Part shown: positions 25,443-34,751 of the stretch, piece after piece
Layout of the letters: each line of letters opens with the position of its first letter
Position numbering within the stretch: the stretch's first letter is position 1
DNA from: Streptomyces reniochalinae
GTDB taxonomy: Bacteria; Actinomycetota; Actinomycetes; Streptomycetales; Streptomycetaceae
Reading direction: 5' to 3'
NCBI RefSeq assembly: GCF_003323735.1
Contig: NZ_QOIM01000041.1
Span: 1 to 64,000 of the forward strand
Length of the DNA: 64,000 bases
Notes under the pieces: generated by a model
The model's database searches: none
The model's input: only the letters and a program-made list of their open reading frames with translations
Told to the model about the DNA's origin: nothing
Position numbers and translations under genes: made by a program

Positions 25443-25679
25443 ATGCTGGAAGGCAACCGTGGGACGGACGTCGCACTGGTCAGGCTCCGCGAGGCGGAGG
25501 AGACGTACGAGCGGCTGCGCCGGGCGCTCGCGGAGGCGGGCGTCGTGCTGCCCTCGCTCCGGGTGGATCTGGCCTCGTGTGCCGACCGGGTGCTGCGGGG
25601 GCCGCTGCTGGAGCTGGGCGGCTGCAACCTGGCCACCGCCGAGCGGTTGGCCGGGGCGCTGGCGGGTCAGCCGCGTTGA
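25443..25679 (+). CDS. Small helical protein of unknown function
   Basis: The 78-residue product is helix-rich (LVRLREAEETYERLRRALAE, then PLLELGGCNLATAERLAGAL). ATG 25443 lies after GAGAGGCGCTG; a GTG directly before it is an alternative start. It is coupled to the next gene by a TTGA overlap. Small two-gene units like this are commonly found beside Scr1/DUF397 regulator pairs in Streptomyces. No function can be assigned. Confidence 0.7.
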   Translation: MLEGNRGTDVALVRLREAEETYERLRRALAEAGVVLPSLRVDLASCADRVLRGPLLELGGCNLATAERLAGALAGQPR

Positions 25680-25891
25680 GCGAGGCGGGGTGGCGGCCGG
25701 GTGAGGTCGTCACCGACCTCGCCCGGCGTACGGCGGGGGTCGTGCACTCGGTCGCGGAGGACGGCACCGTGCGGCTCGTACGGCCGGGTGGCCCGGCGTG
25801 GTGGGCGGAGTCCGGTGACCTCAGGGCGGCGACGCGTGCGGAGGTCATATCGGTGAAGGTGGCGACGGCCAACCACCGTTGGGGGCGGTAG
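25676..25891 (+). CDS. Small protein of unknown function, TTG start
   Basis: The 71-residue product begins at a TTG that overlaps the preceding TGA. The sequence WRPGEVVTDLARRTAG, VHSVAEDGTVRLVRPGG, AWWAESGDLRAA looks like a compact beta-rich, SH3-like fold. It is the second gene of a coupled pair with the 78-residue protein. No family name is certain. Confidence 0.65.
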   Translation: MSEAGWRPGEVVTDLARRTAGVVHSVAEDGTVRLVRPGGPAWWAESGDLRAATRAEVISVKVATANHRWGR

Positions 25892-25921
25892 GAAAGGCCC
25901 CTGGCGCGCGCCGCGCGGGGT

Positions 25922-26281
25922 TCACAGCCGGTCGACGACGCTCGGTGGGGCGAACAGGTGGCGTGCGCGGTGTTCGAGGAGGAAGCGTTCGGGGAGCTGG
26001 AACATCTCCGGTGACGTGCACTTGGCGCACGTCGGATCCTCTTCGGGGAGCTGTTCGGGGTGCCGGACGGCGAGGTGTTCGGCGAGCCGGATCTGGGTGG
26101 TGACGACCGTGTCGAAGGGGTCGCAGTCCACGGAGGGGCCCAGCTCCTCCAGCGCGGCGCCGAACACCTCGCCGGCCCGTTTCATCGCCCCGTACAGGTC
26201 CGCGCACGTCTCGCACCCCCACATCCACGCAGGGGGCAGTGGCCACGTGTCCGCCGGGTCGGTGTCCCAGTCATCGTCCAT
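25922..26281 (-). CDS. Small Cys-pair protein of unknown function
   Basis: The 119-residue product has two CxxC-type pairs, GCETCADLYG near 22-25 and TCAKCTSPEMF near 83-86, with conserved-looking His residues after them (LAEHLAVRHP, LEHRARHLF). This suggests a structural zinc site. The acidic N-terminus (MDDDWDTDPADTWPLPP) is typical of Streptomyces proteins encoded beside Scr1/DUF397 modules. ATG 26281 was chosen over an upstream GTG at 26290. A DNA-binding or adaptor role is possible but unproven. Confidence 0.7.
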   Translation of the reverse strand: MDDDWDTDPADTWPLPPAWMWGCETCADLYGAMKRAGEVFGAALEELGPSVDCDPFDTVVTTQIRLAEHLAVRHPEQLPEEDPTCAKCTSPEMFQLPERFLLEHRARHLFAPPSVVDRL

Positions 26282-26349
26282 GCGGCTCACGGTAGTCAGC
26301 CGGGAGACGGACCGTCAGCGAGACGGGAGAAATGTGCCCGGCGGGGGAC

Positions 26350-26379
26350 CCACCGGGCCGCGGGCCCGCGGCCCGGTGG
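26350..26379 (-). terminator. Perfect 30-bp palindrome, terminator of the TPP-enzyme gene
   Basis: The 15-bp arms 26350-26364 and 26365-26379 are exact reverse complements with no spacer. It lies 13 bp beyond the stop of the gene ending at 26393. Such GC stems act as terminators in actinomycetes. Confidence 0.65.
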
Positions 26380-26392
26380 CCCGTGCCGCGGC

Positions 26393-28198
26393 TCAGTCGT
26401 GCTTGCGGCCGGGCAGGTTCTCGTACATGTCGGTGAGCTTCTGCCGGAAGCCGCGGGCGGCGATGCCCGTGCGTTCGGGGTCGCGGATGCCCGCCTTGAC
26501 GGCCTTCTTGGCCTGTTCCTTCATGATGTGCGGCGGGATGGGGGCGATCTCGTTGTCGACGACGAACTCCAGGACGACGGGGCGGTCGCTGGCGAGGGCC
26601 TCCTCCCAGGCGGAGGTGACCTTCTCCGGGTCGTCGCAGCGGATGCCCTTGAGGCCGGCGAGTTCCGCGTACTCGGCGTAGGGGAAGTCGGGCAGGTACT
26701 GCGATCCCTCGTACTTGGGGTCGCCTCCCATGGCGCGCTGTTCCCAGGTGACCTGGTTGAGGTCCTGGTTGTTGAAGACGCAGAAGATCAGCGGCGGGGA
26801 CCCGGCCATGCGGTCGGTGTACCGCTTGACGGTGATCATCTCGTTCATGCCGTTCATCTGGAACGCGCCGTCACCGACGAAGGCGATCACCGGGCGGTCG
26901 GGGTGGGCGAAGCGTGCGGCGATGGCGTACGGGACGCCGGGGCCCATGGTGGCCAGGGTGCCGGAGAGGCTGGCCTGCATGCCCTTGCGGAGCTTGATGT
27001 GGCGGGCCCACCAGTTGGTGGCGGAGCCGGAGTCGGCGGTCAGGAGGGCGTTGTCCGGCAGCAGCGGGGAGACCTCGTGGGCGACGGCCTGCGGGTTGAT
27101 CTTGCCCTCGAAGGTCTGTCCTGCCCGCTTCTCCAGGACGTCGTCCCAGGTGCGGACGTTCTCCTCGATCTTCTCGCGCCAGGAGCGGTCCTCCTTGCGG
27201 TTGAGCAGGGGGAGCAGCTCCTTGAGTGTCTCCTTGGCGTCACCGACGAGGTGGGCGTCCATCGGGTAGCGAATGCCGATCATGCGGCCGTCGATGTCGA
27301 TCTCGACGCCCTTGCAACTGCCCTCGTCGGGCAGCCACTCGGCGTAGGGGAAGCTGGTGCCGACCATGAGCAACGTGTCGCAGTTCATGATCATCTCGTC
27401 GCTGGCCTTGGAGCCGAGCAGCCCGATCGGGCCCGTGACGAACGGCAGGTCGTCCGAGACGACCTGGCGGCCCAGCAGCGCCTTGGCGATGCCGGCGCCG
27501 AGCACCTCGGCGGTCTCGACGACCTCCGCCTCGGCGTTCGCCGCGCCCTGTCCGATGAGCATGGCGACCTTCTTGCCCTCGTTGAGGACGTCGGCCGCCT
27601 TGCGCAGCTCGTCCTCGTTGGGCAGCACCCGCGGCCGGCTCCAGCCGACGCTGGAGTAGACGGACCCGTGCGACTTGGGCGGCGAGGGTACGGCTTCGGA
27701 CTCCTGGACGTCCTCGGGGACGATGATGGTGGCGACACCGCGCATCGTCAGTGCCGTCTTGAACGCCCGGTCGATCACGTGCCGCATCTGGCCCGGGTCC
27801 ATGACGATCTGACAGAACTCCGAGACATCGGCGAAGAGGTGTTCGAGGGCGACTTCCTGCTGGTAATGGGTGCCCTGCGCGAGCCGCTTCTGCTGCCCGA
27901 CGAGCGCCACGACCGGCTGGTGGTCCAGCTTCGCGTCGTACAGGCCGTTGAGCAGGTGGATGGCGCCGGGACCCGACGTGGCGGCGCAGACACCGACCTC
28001 GCCGGTGAACTTGGCGTGTCCGCACGCCATGAACGCCGCCATCTCCTCGTGCCGGCTCTGGATGAACTCCGGATCACCCTTGGCACGGTCGAAGGCGCCG
28101 AGCATGCCGTTGATGCCGTCGCCCGGGTAGCCGTAGACCCGGTGGACCCCCCACTCGCGAAAGCGTGCCAGAACGTAGTCGGCTACTTGCTGCGCCAT
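26393..28198 (-). CDS. Thiamine-diphosphate enzyme, pyruvate oxidase/quinone dehydrogenase (PoxB)-like
   Basis: The 601-residue product has the three domains of the POX/acetolactate synthase family. The N-terminal Pyr domain carries the catalytic Glu (QSRHEEMAAFMACGHAKF). The central FAD/NAD-like domain is near 190-330. The C-terminal PP domain has the TPP-binding GDG-N motif (VGDGAFQMNGMNEM, then FNNQDLNQ). It probably decarboxylates pyruvate or a related keto acid; PoxB enzymes pass electrons to quinone at the membrane in stationary phase. ATG 28198 follows GGGAGCACCA. It diverges from an enolase-superfamily gene and lies near respiratory genes. A sulfoacetaldehyde- or oxalyl-CoA-type role cannot be excluded. 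Confidence 0.85.
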   Translation of the reverse strand: MAQQVADYVLARFREWGVHRVYGYPGDGINGMLGAFDRAKGDPEFIQSRHEEMAAFMACGHAKFTGEVGVCAATSGPGAIHLLNGLYDAKLDHQPVVALVGQQKRLAQGTHYQQEVALEHLFADVSEFCQIVMDPGQMRHVIDRAFKTALTMRGVATIIVPEDVQESEAVPSPPKSHGSVYSSVGWSRPRVLPNEDELRKAADVLNEGKKVAMLIGQGAANAEAEVVETAEVLGAGIAKALLGRQVVSDDLPFVTGPIGLLGSKASDEMIMNCDTLLMVGTSFPYAEWLPDEGSCKGVEIDIDGRMIGIRYPMDAHLVGDAKETLKELLPLLNRKEDRSWREKIEENVRTWDDVLEKRAGQTFEGKINPQAVAHEVSPLLPDNALLTADSGSATNWWARHIKLRKGMQASLSGTLATMGPGVPYAIAARFAHPDRPVIAFVGDGAFQMNGMNEMITVKRYTDRMAGSPPLIFCVFNNQDLNQVTWEQRAMGGDPKYEGSQYLPDFPYAEYAELAGLKGIRCDDPEKVTSAWEEALASDRPVVLEFVVDNEIAPIPPHIMKEQAKKAVKAGIRDPERTGIAARGFRQKLTDMYENLPGRKHD

Positions 28199-28436
28199 TG
28201 GTGCTCCCATTCACGTGGCTGACGCGACGGTCCGGGGCCGGGTCCCACGCCGTGGACGCCCGCAAACCGGTGGCCGCCCCGCCGACGCCTCGGGCCGAGC
28301 CGCGTCCGCCCGCCCGGGCCGAGCCGCCGGCCGTGCCGTGTCCGCCCGTGCCGCGGCCACGTGGGTCCCGTCGCCACCGGGCGGGGCGCGTCCGCCCGTA
28401 CCAGCGCCCGTTTCGCCGCCTCCCCGCGAGGTACCC

Positions 28437-29720
28437 ATGACCGGTCGGCGAAGCGAGACGGTGGCCCCTGTGCGGGCCGCGGTGCGGCCACCGGGCGGTG
28501 AGAGGAGACGGCGCGGGGTGACCACGAGGGGCGCGTCGCGGCAGACGCATGAAGCGGATCCCGGGCGGGTGACGGGTCCCACCGGGCCGGTGGGCGGCGC
28601 GGACGGGGTGCGCGTCGAGGGCGTGCGGGTCCACGCCTTCTCCGTGCCGACCGACGGCCCCGACGGCGCCGAGGAGGACGGCACACTGCGCTGGGAGGCG
28701 ACGACCGCCATCGTCGTCGAGGTGCAGGGCGGCGGCCGCACCGGTGTGGGCTACACCTACGGTGACGTCTCGACCGCCGGTTTCGTCGCCTCGCAGCTCG
28801 CTCCGCTGGTGACCGGCGGCGACGCGCTGGCGCCCGCCGCCCTGTGGCACCGGATGCGCGCCGCCGTCCGCAACGCGGGACGGCCCGGGGTGGGCGCCAT
28901 GGCGCTCTCGGCCGTCGACATCGCCCTGTGGGACCTCAAGGCCAGGCTGCTCGGCCTGCCCCTCCACCGCCTGCTGCCCGCTGTGCACGACCAGGTGCCC
29001 GTCTACGGCAGCGGCGGTTTCACCAACTACGCGCACGGACTGCTGGCCGACCAGCTCGCCGGCTGGGTCGAGCAGGGCATTCCCCGAGTGAAGATCAAGA
29101 CGTCCCGGCGCCCCGGGCAGGACGCCGCGCGGCTGTCGGCGGCCCGCGAGGCCATCGGGCCCGACACCGAGCTGTTCGCCGACGCCAACGGTGCCCTGAG
29201 CCGCAAGGAGGCGCTCTACTGGGCGCGGCGGATGGCCGGGGAGTGGGACGTGCGGTGGCTGGAGGAGCCGGTCTCCTCGGACGACACCGCGGGGCTCCGG
29301 CTGCTGCGCGATCAGGGCCCCGGGCGGCTGGAGATCGCCGCGGGGGAGTACGGCTTCGTCCTGGGAGACTTCGCAGCCCTGCTCCAGGCGGGTGCGGTGG
29401 ACTGCCTCCAGGCCGACGTGACGCGCTGCGGCGGGATCACCGGGCTGCTCCAGGTCGCCGGGCTGGCGGCGGCACACCGCGTGGACCTGTCGGCGCACTG
29501 CGCGCCCGCTGCCTCCGCGCACGCCTTCTGCGCCGTGGAGCGGCTGCGCCATCTGGAGTACTTCCACGATCACGTACGAGTCGAAGAACTCCTGTTCGAT
29601 GGGGTGCTGCGTCCGGTCGGCGGAGCGCTGCGGCCCGCGCACGACCGCCCCGGGCTTGGCATCCGGGTGCGGTGGGCGGACGCCGAGCCCTACCGGGTCC
29701 ACGGCCACCGCCCCGGCTGA
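28437..29720 (+). CDS. Mandelate racemase/muconate-lactonizing-type enolase-superfamily enzyme
   Basis: The 427-residue product carries the enolase-superfamily catalytic set: KxK base motif in RVKIKTSR, metal ligands Asp in FADANG, Glu in WLEEPV and Glu in AAGEYGF, then QADVTRCGG and a late His in DLSAHCAPAASAH. The KxK plus His pattern fits the mandelate-racemase subgroup, which abstracts the alpha-proton of a carboxylate. Sugar-acid dehydratases share it. ATG 28437 follows GAGGTACCC. The first 70 residues are Arg/Gly-rich and look disordered, so a later start is possible. The 238-bp spacer upstream is low-complexity GC DNA. Confidence 0.85.
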   Translation: MTGRRSETVAPVRAAVRPPGGERRRRGVTTRGASRQTHEADPGRVTGPTGPVGGADGVRVEGVRVHAFSVPTDGPDGAEEDGTLRWEATTAIVVEVQGGGRTGVGYTYGDVSTAGFVASQLAPLVTGGDALAPAALWHRMRAAVRNAGRPGVGAMALSAVDIALWDLKARLLGLPLHRLLPAVHDQVPVYGSGGFTNYAHGLLADQLAGWVEQGIPRVKIKTSRRPGQDAARLSAAREAIGPDTELFADANGALSRKEALYWARRMAGEWDVRWLEEPVSSDDTAGLRLLRDQGPGRLEIAAGEYGFVLGDFAALLQAGAVDCLQADVTRCGGITGLLQVAGLAAAHRVDLSAHCAPAASAHAFCAVERLRHLEYFHDHVRVEELLFDGVLRPVGGALRPAHDRPGLGIRVRWADAEPYRVHGHRPG

Positions 29721-29810
29721 CGGCACCGCCGCGGCCCGTCGCGCCGCAGCGGTGCACCGGGCACACCCCCGTAGCAGTACCGACGAGTTCACGATTGAAG
29801 GCGACCCCAC

Positions 29811-32800
29811 ATGGCCAAGACCTCCCCAGCCCGCGGCGAGCAGATCCCCGCCAAGACCTCCCCCACGGTCCCGGGGCCGCCGCGTGCCCGGCAGGTGATC
29901 GCCGTCGGCAGGCTGGCCAAGGCGCTCAAGGACGCCGTCGAGGGCGAGGTGCGCTTCGACACCGCCTCCAAGGCGCTCTACTCCCACGACGCCTCCAACT
30001 TCCGGCAGGTGCCCATCGCAGTCGTCGTGCCCAGGACCCTGGACGACGTGGTCGCCGTCCACCGGATCTGCCACGAGTACGGGGCGCCCGTCCTCAACCG
30101 CGGCGGCGGCACCAGCCTGTCAGGGGAGACCGTCAACCACGCCGTCGTCATCGACCACTCCAAGTACCTCACCCACATCGGCGAGGTCGACGGCGACAAC
30201 CGCCGCGTCACCGTGCAGACCGGCGTCATCAACGAAGAGCTCAACCGCCGCACCGGCGCCTCGCACAACCTCGTCTTCGGCCCCGACCCCTCCACGCACT
30301 CCCGCTGCGCCATCGGCGGCAACCTGGGCAACAACTCCTGCGGCACCCACTCCGTGCAGGCCCAGCTGTACGGGCCGGGGCCGCGCACCTCCGACAACGT
30401 GCACGCGCTGGAGATCGTCACCAGCGAAGGCCACCGCTTCTGGGTCGGCGTCGACGAGGAGAAGGACCTGGAGTCGATCATCGCCGAGGGCGGCCCGAAG
30501 GCAGAGATCTACGCGCGCCTGCGCGACCTGCGCGACCGCTGGGCCGACGCCATCAGGGCCTCCTACCCCTCGGTCACCGAGATGCCGCGCCGCGTGTCCG
30601 GCTACAACCTGGACGAACTGCTGCCCGAGAACGGCTTCAACGTCGCCCGCGCCCTCGTGGGCACCGAGTCCACCTGCGCGACCGTCCTCCAGGCACAGGT
30701 GCTGCTCACCCCCGCGCTGCTGGAGCGCACACTGGTCGTCGTCGAGTACGACCACCTGGCCGACGCTGCCAGGGACGCCGACATCTGCTGCCGCCAGTTC
30801 CGCCCCATCGGCCTGGAGGCCCTGGACGAACAGCTCATCCAGGACCAGAAGCTCCAGCACATGAACCTCGCCTCCATCGAGCAGCTGCCCCGGCAGGGCG
30901 GCGCCGCGTGGCTGCTCGTCCAGTTCGGCGCCGACACCAAGGAGGAGGCCAGGGACCAGTCCGAGCGCTTCGCGCAGTGGCTGACCGAGGAACGCGGCTA
31001 CTCCGGGGACCGCATCACCACCAGCGACCAGGACGCCGAGACGGCGAAGGAACTGTGGACCGTCCGCGAAGGCGGCCTGGGCGCCACCGCCTTCCCGCCC
31101 GACGGCGACCACTGGCCCGGCTGGGAGGACTCCGCCGTACCCCCCGACAAGCTGGCCGACTACCTGCCCGCGCTGCGCGAGCTGCTGGACGCACACGGGC
31201 TGCGCGGCGCCATGTACGGGCACTTCGCGCAGGGCTGCGTCCACTCGCGCATCAGCTTCGACCTGCGTACCGCCGACGGGCTGGCCACCTACCGCGCCTT
31301 CCTGGAGGACGCCGCCGACCTGGTCAGCTCCTTCGGCGGCTGCCTCTCCGGAGAGCACGGCGACGGCCAGCAGCGCGGCGAGCTGCTGGAGCGCCAGTAC
31401 GGCAGCGAGCTCGTCCAGGCCATGCGCGAGTTCAAACAGATCTGGGACCCCGAGGCCCGCATGAACCCCGGCAAGGTCGTCGACCCCTACCGGCTGGACG
31501 AGGACCTGAAACTCGGCGCCGACTTCAACCCGCCCCGCCCCGAGGTCAAGTTCGCCTACGCCGAGGACAACGGCGACTTCGTCCACGCCAGCATGCGCTG
31601 CGTGGGCATCGGGGCCTGCCGCGTGCCCGAGCCGGCCCAGACGATGTGCCCCAGCTACCAGGTCACCCGCGAGGAGAAGCACACCACACGCGGCCGCGCG
31701 CGGCTGCTGCACGAGATGCTGCGCGGCGAGACCGTCAAGGACGGCTGGCAGTCCAAGGAGGTCGCCGACGCGCTCGACCTCTGCCTGGCCTGCAAGGGCT
31801 GCACCAACGACTGCCCCGTCAACGTGGACATGCCCACCTACAAGGCCGAGTTCCTCCACCACCACTACAAGTCGGTCCGCAGGTGGCGCCCCCGCAGCGC
31901 GTACGCCTTCGGGTTCATCGACCAGGCGGCCCGCCTCGCCTCCCGCATGCCGGAACTGGCCAACCTCGTCACCCGGACACCGGGACTCGCGCACCTCGCC
32001 AAGTTCGCCGCGGGCATCGACCGGCGCAGGCCGCTGCCCGCCTTCGCGCCGATGACGCTCCAGCAGTGGTTCCGCGAGCGCGGCGGCACCGCCAACCCCG
32101 GCGGCCGTCCCGTCGTCCTCTTCCCCGACACCTTCAACAACTACTTCGACACCGACGTAGGCGTCGCCTGCGTGGAGGCCATAGAGGCCGCAGGCTGGGC
32201 CGTCGTCCTGCCCGAAGCGCACGTGTGCTGCGGGCGGCCGCTCTACGACTTCGGCTTCCTGGACACCGCCGAGCGCTACCTGCGCACCGTACTGGACGTC
32301 CTGCGGCCCCACGTGCGCGCCGGCACCCCCGTCGTCGGCATGGAACCCAGCTGCCTGGCCGTCTTCAAGGACGAGCTGACCAAGCTCCTCCCGCACGACG
32401 ACGACGCCCGGCGCCTGAGGCGCAACGTGCACCACTTCGCCGAGTTCTTCGACACCTACGACATCACCCCGCCCCGGTTGGACGGCGCCGGCGACGCACT
32501 GCTGTGGGGCCACTGCCACCAGCGCGCCACCGGCGGCACCGAAGCCGACCAGAAGCTGCTGGAAAAGCTCGGCGTGAGCGCCGAGAACCTGACCGGAGGC
32601 TGCTGCGGCCTGGCCGGCTCCTGGGGCTTCGAACAGGGCAGGTACGACATCTCCATGGACTGCGGCGAACAGGCACTGCTGCCCGCCGTCCGCGACGCCG
32701 CCCCCGCGACCGACGTCGTCGCCAACGGCTTCTCCTGCAAAACCCAGCTGGAGCACGCGGGCACCGGCAAACGCTCCGTCCACCTGGCCGAACTGGTCCG

Positions 32801-33020
32801 CCGCGCGTACCGGCACCAGGGCACCGCCGGCGCGGACGGGGACCTCACGCGCAAGCCCGTACCGGCGTGGCACCGGCGCGCCGCACGGCTGGCCGCACCG
32901 GCCGCAGCGATCGGTGCAGTGGCCGCCGCGGCCGCGCCGGCGGCACGGCGTGCGGCACGGGCGAACAGGCGCACAGGATTTATGAGCCGCCTGCGGCGCG
33001 CAAGCGGCCTCGGACGCTGA
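29811..33020 (+). CDS. FAD-linked, Fe-S-containing dehydrogenase (D-lactate/2-hydroxyacid type)
   Basis: This 1069-residue fusion has a PCMH-type FAD domain (about 50-260, VLNRGGGTSLSGE), an FAD-oxidase C domain (to about 560), and a ferredoxin-like segment with two Cys clusters (about 594-615 and CLACKGCTNDCPV near 658). Two CCG repeats follow (HVCCGRP near 804 and GGCCGLAG near 929). This is the GlpC/GlcF-fused GlcD layout of quinone-linked D-lactate or D-2-hydroxyacid dehydrogenases. A C-terminal tail (about 1020-1069) with an Ala-rich stretch and many Arg may anchor it to the membrane. It is 12 bp upstream of ctaD, so it is probably co-transcribed with it. The true substrate is not proven. 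Confidence 0.88.
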   Translation: MAKTSPARGEQIPAKTSPTVPGPPRARQVIAVGRLAKALKDAVEGEVRFDTASKALYSHDASNFRQVPIAVVVPRTLDDVVAVHRICHEYGAPVLNRGGGTSLSGETVNHAVVIDHSKYLTHIGEVDGDNRRVTVQTGVINEELNRRTGASHNLVFGPDPSTHSRCAIGGNLGNNSCGTHSVQAQLYGPGPRTSDNVHALEIVTSEGHRFWVGVDEEKDLESIIAEGGPKAEIYARLRDLRDRWADAIRASYPSVTEMPRRVSGYNLDELLPENGFNVARALVGTESTCATVLQAQVLLTPALLERTLVVVEYDHLADAARDADICCRQFRPIGLEALDEQLIQDQKLQHMNLASIEQLPRQGGAAWLLVQFGADTKEEARDQSERFAQWLTEERGYSGDRITTSDQDAETAKELWTVREGGLGATAFPPDGDHWPGWEDSAVPPDKLADYLPALRELLDAHGLRGAMYGHFAQGCVHSRISFDLRTADGLATYRAFLEDAADLVSSFGGCLSGEHGDGQQRGELLERQYGSELVQAMREFKQIWDPEARMNPGKVVDPYRLDEDLKLGADFNPPRPEVKFAYAEDNGDFVHASMRCVGIGACRVPEPAQTMCPSYQVTREEKHTTRGRARLLHEMLRGETVKDGWQSKEVADALDLCLACKGCTNDCPVNVDMPTYKAEFLHHHYKSVRRWRPRSAYAFGFIDQAARLASRMPELANLVTRTPGLAHLAKFAAGIDRRRPLPAFAPMTLQQWFRERGGTANPGGRPVVLFPDTFNNYFDTDVGVACVEAIEAAGWAVVLPEAHVCCGRPLYDFGFLDTAERYLRTVLDVLRPHVRAGTPVVGMEPSCLAVFKDELTKLLPHDDDARRLRRNVHHFAEFFDTYDITPPRLDGAGDALLWGHCHQRATGGTEADQKLLEKLGVSAENLTGGCCGLAGSWGFEQGRYDISMDCGEQALLPAVRDAAPATDVVANGFSCKTQLEHAGTGKRSVHLAELVRRAYRHQGTAGADGDLTRKPVPAWHRRAARLAAPAAAIGAVAAAAAPAARRAARANRRTGFMSRLRRASGLGR

Positions 33021-33032
33021 GGAAGGGACGAC

Positions 33033-34751
33033 ATGGTGCTGCGCTGGCTGACGACCACCGACCACAAAGTGATCGGCAACCTCTACCTCGTCACGTCGTT
33101 CTGCTTCTTCCTCGCGGCCGGAGCCCTGGCCATGGTGATGCGGGCCGAACTGGCACACCCCGGGATGCAACTCGTCTCCGAAGAGCAGTACAACCAGCTG
33201 TTCACCGTGCACGGCACCATCATGATGCTGCTGTTCGCCACCCCGCTGTTCGCCGGATTCGCCAACGCGATCATGCCGCTGCAGATCGGCGCGCCCGACG
33301 TGGCCTTCCCCCGGCTGAACGCCTTCACCTACTGGGTCTACCTGCTGGGCGGACTCATGGTCGTCAGCGGATTCCTCACCCCCGGCGGGGCCGCCGACTT
33401 CGGCTGGTTCGCCTACGCGCCGCTCAACGGTCCTGAGCACAGCCCCGGCATGGGCGGCGACCTGTGGACCATGGGACTGTCGGTGGCCGGTCTGAGCACC
33501 ATCCTCGGCAGCGTCAACTTCATCACCACCATCATCTGCCTGCGTGCCCCGGGCATGACGATGTTCCGGATGCCGCTGTTCACCTGGAACGTGCTGTTCA
33601 CCTCGATCCTGGCCCTGTTCGCCTTCCCCGTGCTGTCCGCGGCGCTGCTGGCCCTGGAAGCCGACCGCAAGTTCGGGGCGCACGTCTTCGACGCGGCCAA
33701 CGGCGGAGCCGTCCTGTGGCAGCACCTGTTCTGGTTCTTCGGGCACCCGGAGGTCTACATCGTCGCGCTGCCGTTCTTCGGCATCGTCAGCGAGATCTTC
33801 CCCGTCTTCAGCCGCAAACCGCTGTTCGGCTACATCGGACTGGTGGGCGCGACGGCCGCCATCACCATGCTCTCCGCCGTGGTGTGGGCACACCACATGT
33901 TCGCCACCGGGGCCGTCCTGCTGCCCTTCTTCTCCCTCATGTCGTTCCTGATCGCGGTACCGACAGGCGTGAAGTTCTTCAACTGGATCGGCACCCTGTG
34001 GCGCGGCTCGCTCAGCTTCGAGACACCGATGCTGTGGTCCGTCGGCTTCCTCGTCACCTTCCTCCTCGGCGGCCTCAGCGGCGTCCTGATCGCCTCACCG
34101 CCACTGGACTTCCACGTGACGGACAGCTACTTCATCGTCGCCCACCTGCACTACGTCCTCTTCGGCACCGTCGTCTTCGCCATGTTCGGCGGCTTCTACT
34201 TCTGGTGGCCCAAGTTCACCGGACGGATGCTGAACGAGGGCCTGGGCAAGGTGCACTTCTGGACGACCCTCGTCGGCTTCCAGACCACCTTCCTGGTGCA
34301 GCACTGGCTGGGCGCCGAAGGCATGCCCCGCCGGTACGCCGACTACCTTCCGGCCGACGGCTTCACCGTCCTCAACGGCATCTCCTCGCTCGGCGCCTTC
34401 CTCCTCGGCGTCTCCACCCTCGTCTTCGTCTACAACGTGTGGTGGACGACCACGCACGCCCCGAAGACCGACGAGGACGACCCCTGGGGCTTCGGCCGCT
34501 CCCTGGAATGGGCGACCTCCAGCCCGCCGCCCCGCCACAACTTCGTCGCCCTGCCGACCATCCGCTCCGACTCGCCCGCCTTCTGGCTCCACCACCCCGA
34601 AGCCGCGGAAGGGGCGGCCGTCGTCGAGCCGGGCGCCCCCGAGAGCCCGGGCGTGGTGCCTGTCGGACCAGGGGAGCCGCCCAGCCCCGAGACCCCCGCC
34701 ATACAGGACCCCGCCTCCCAGCAGCCGCCCACGAAGGGGATGCCCTCGTGA
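33033..34751 (+). CDS. ctaD: Cytochrome c oxidase subunit I
   Basis: The 572-residue product has 12 hydrophobic segments. Key parts of an A-type heme-copper oxidase are present: heme a ligand His in TVHGTIMMLLF, the HPEVY loop (FWFFGHPEVYIVALP) with the CuB His and Tyr crosslink pair, the double His in VWAHHMFATG, and HLHYVLFG with the heme a3/heme a histidines. It reduces O2 to water and pumps protons. It is coupled to ctaF by a GTGA overlap. Subunits II (ctaC) and III (ctaE) are not in the window, so this is probably a second ctaD copy. The C-terminal 60 residues are Pro/Glu-rich. Confidence 0.95.
   Translation: MVLRWLTTTDHKVIGNLYLVTSFCFFLAAGALAMVMRAELAHPGMQLVSEEQYNQLFTVHGTIMMLLFATPLFAGFANAIMPLQIGAPDVAFPRLNAFTYWVYLLGGLMVVSGFLTPGGAADFGWFAYAPLNGPEHSPGMGGDLWTMGLSVAGLSTILGSVNFITTIICLRAPGMTMFRMPLFTWNVLFTSILALFAFPVLSAALLALEADRKFGAHVFDAANGGAVLWQHLFWFFGHPEVYIVALPFFGIVSEIFPVFSRKPLFGYIGLVGATAAITMLSAVVWAHHMFATGAVLLPFFSLMSFLIAVPTGVKFFNWIGTLWRGSLSFETPMLWSVGFLVTFLLGGLSGVLIASPPLDFHVTDSYFIVAHLHYVLFGTVVFAMFGGFYFWWPKFTGRMLNEGLGKVHFWTTLVGFQTTFLVQHWLGAEGMPRRYADYLPADGFTVLNGISSLGAFLLGVSTLVFVYNVWWTTTHAPKTDEDDPWGFGRSLEWATSSPPPRHNFVALPTIRSDSPAFWLHHPEAAEGAAVVEPGAPESPGVVPVGPGEPPSPETPAIQDPASQQPPTKGMPS

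Noticed and set aside
28844..33436. 1530-codon plus-strand frame over the enolase and dehydrogenase genes
   Set aside because: Arg/Pro/Ala-rich translation without motifs; it is the +1 shadow of genes with intact active sites.
30120..33896. 1258-codon open frame on the minus strand across the FAD/Fe-S gene and ctaD
   Set aside because: It is antisense to two genes with clear motifs; long antisense frames are expected in DNA with more than 70% GC, and it shows no domain.
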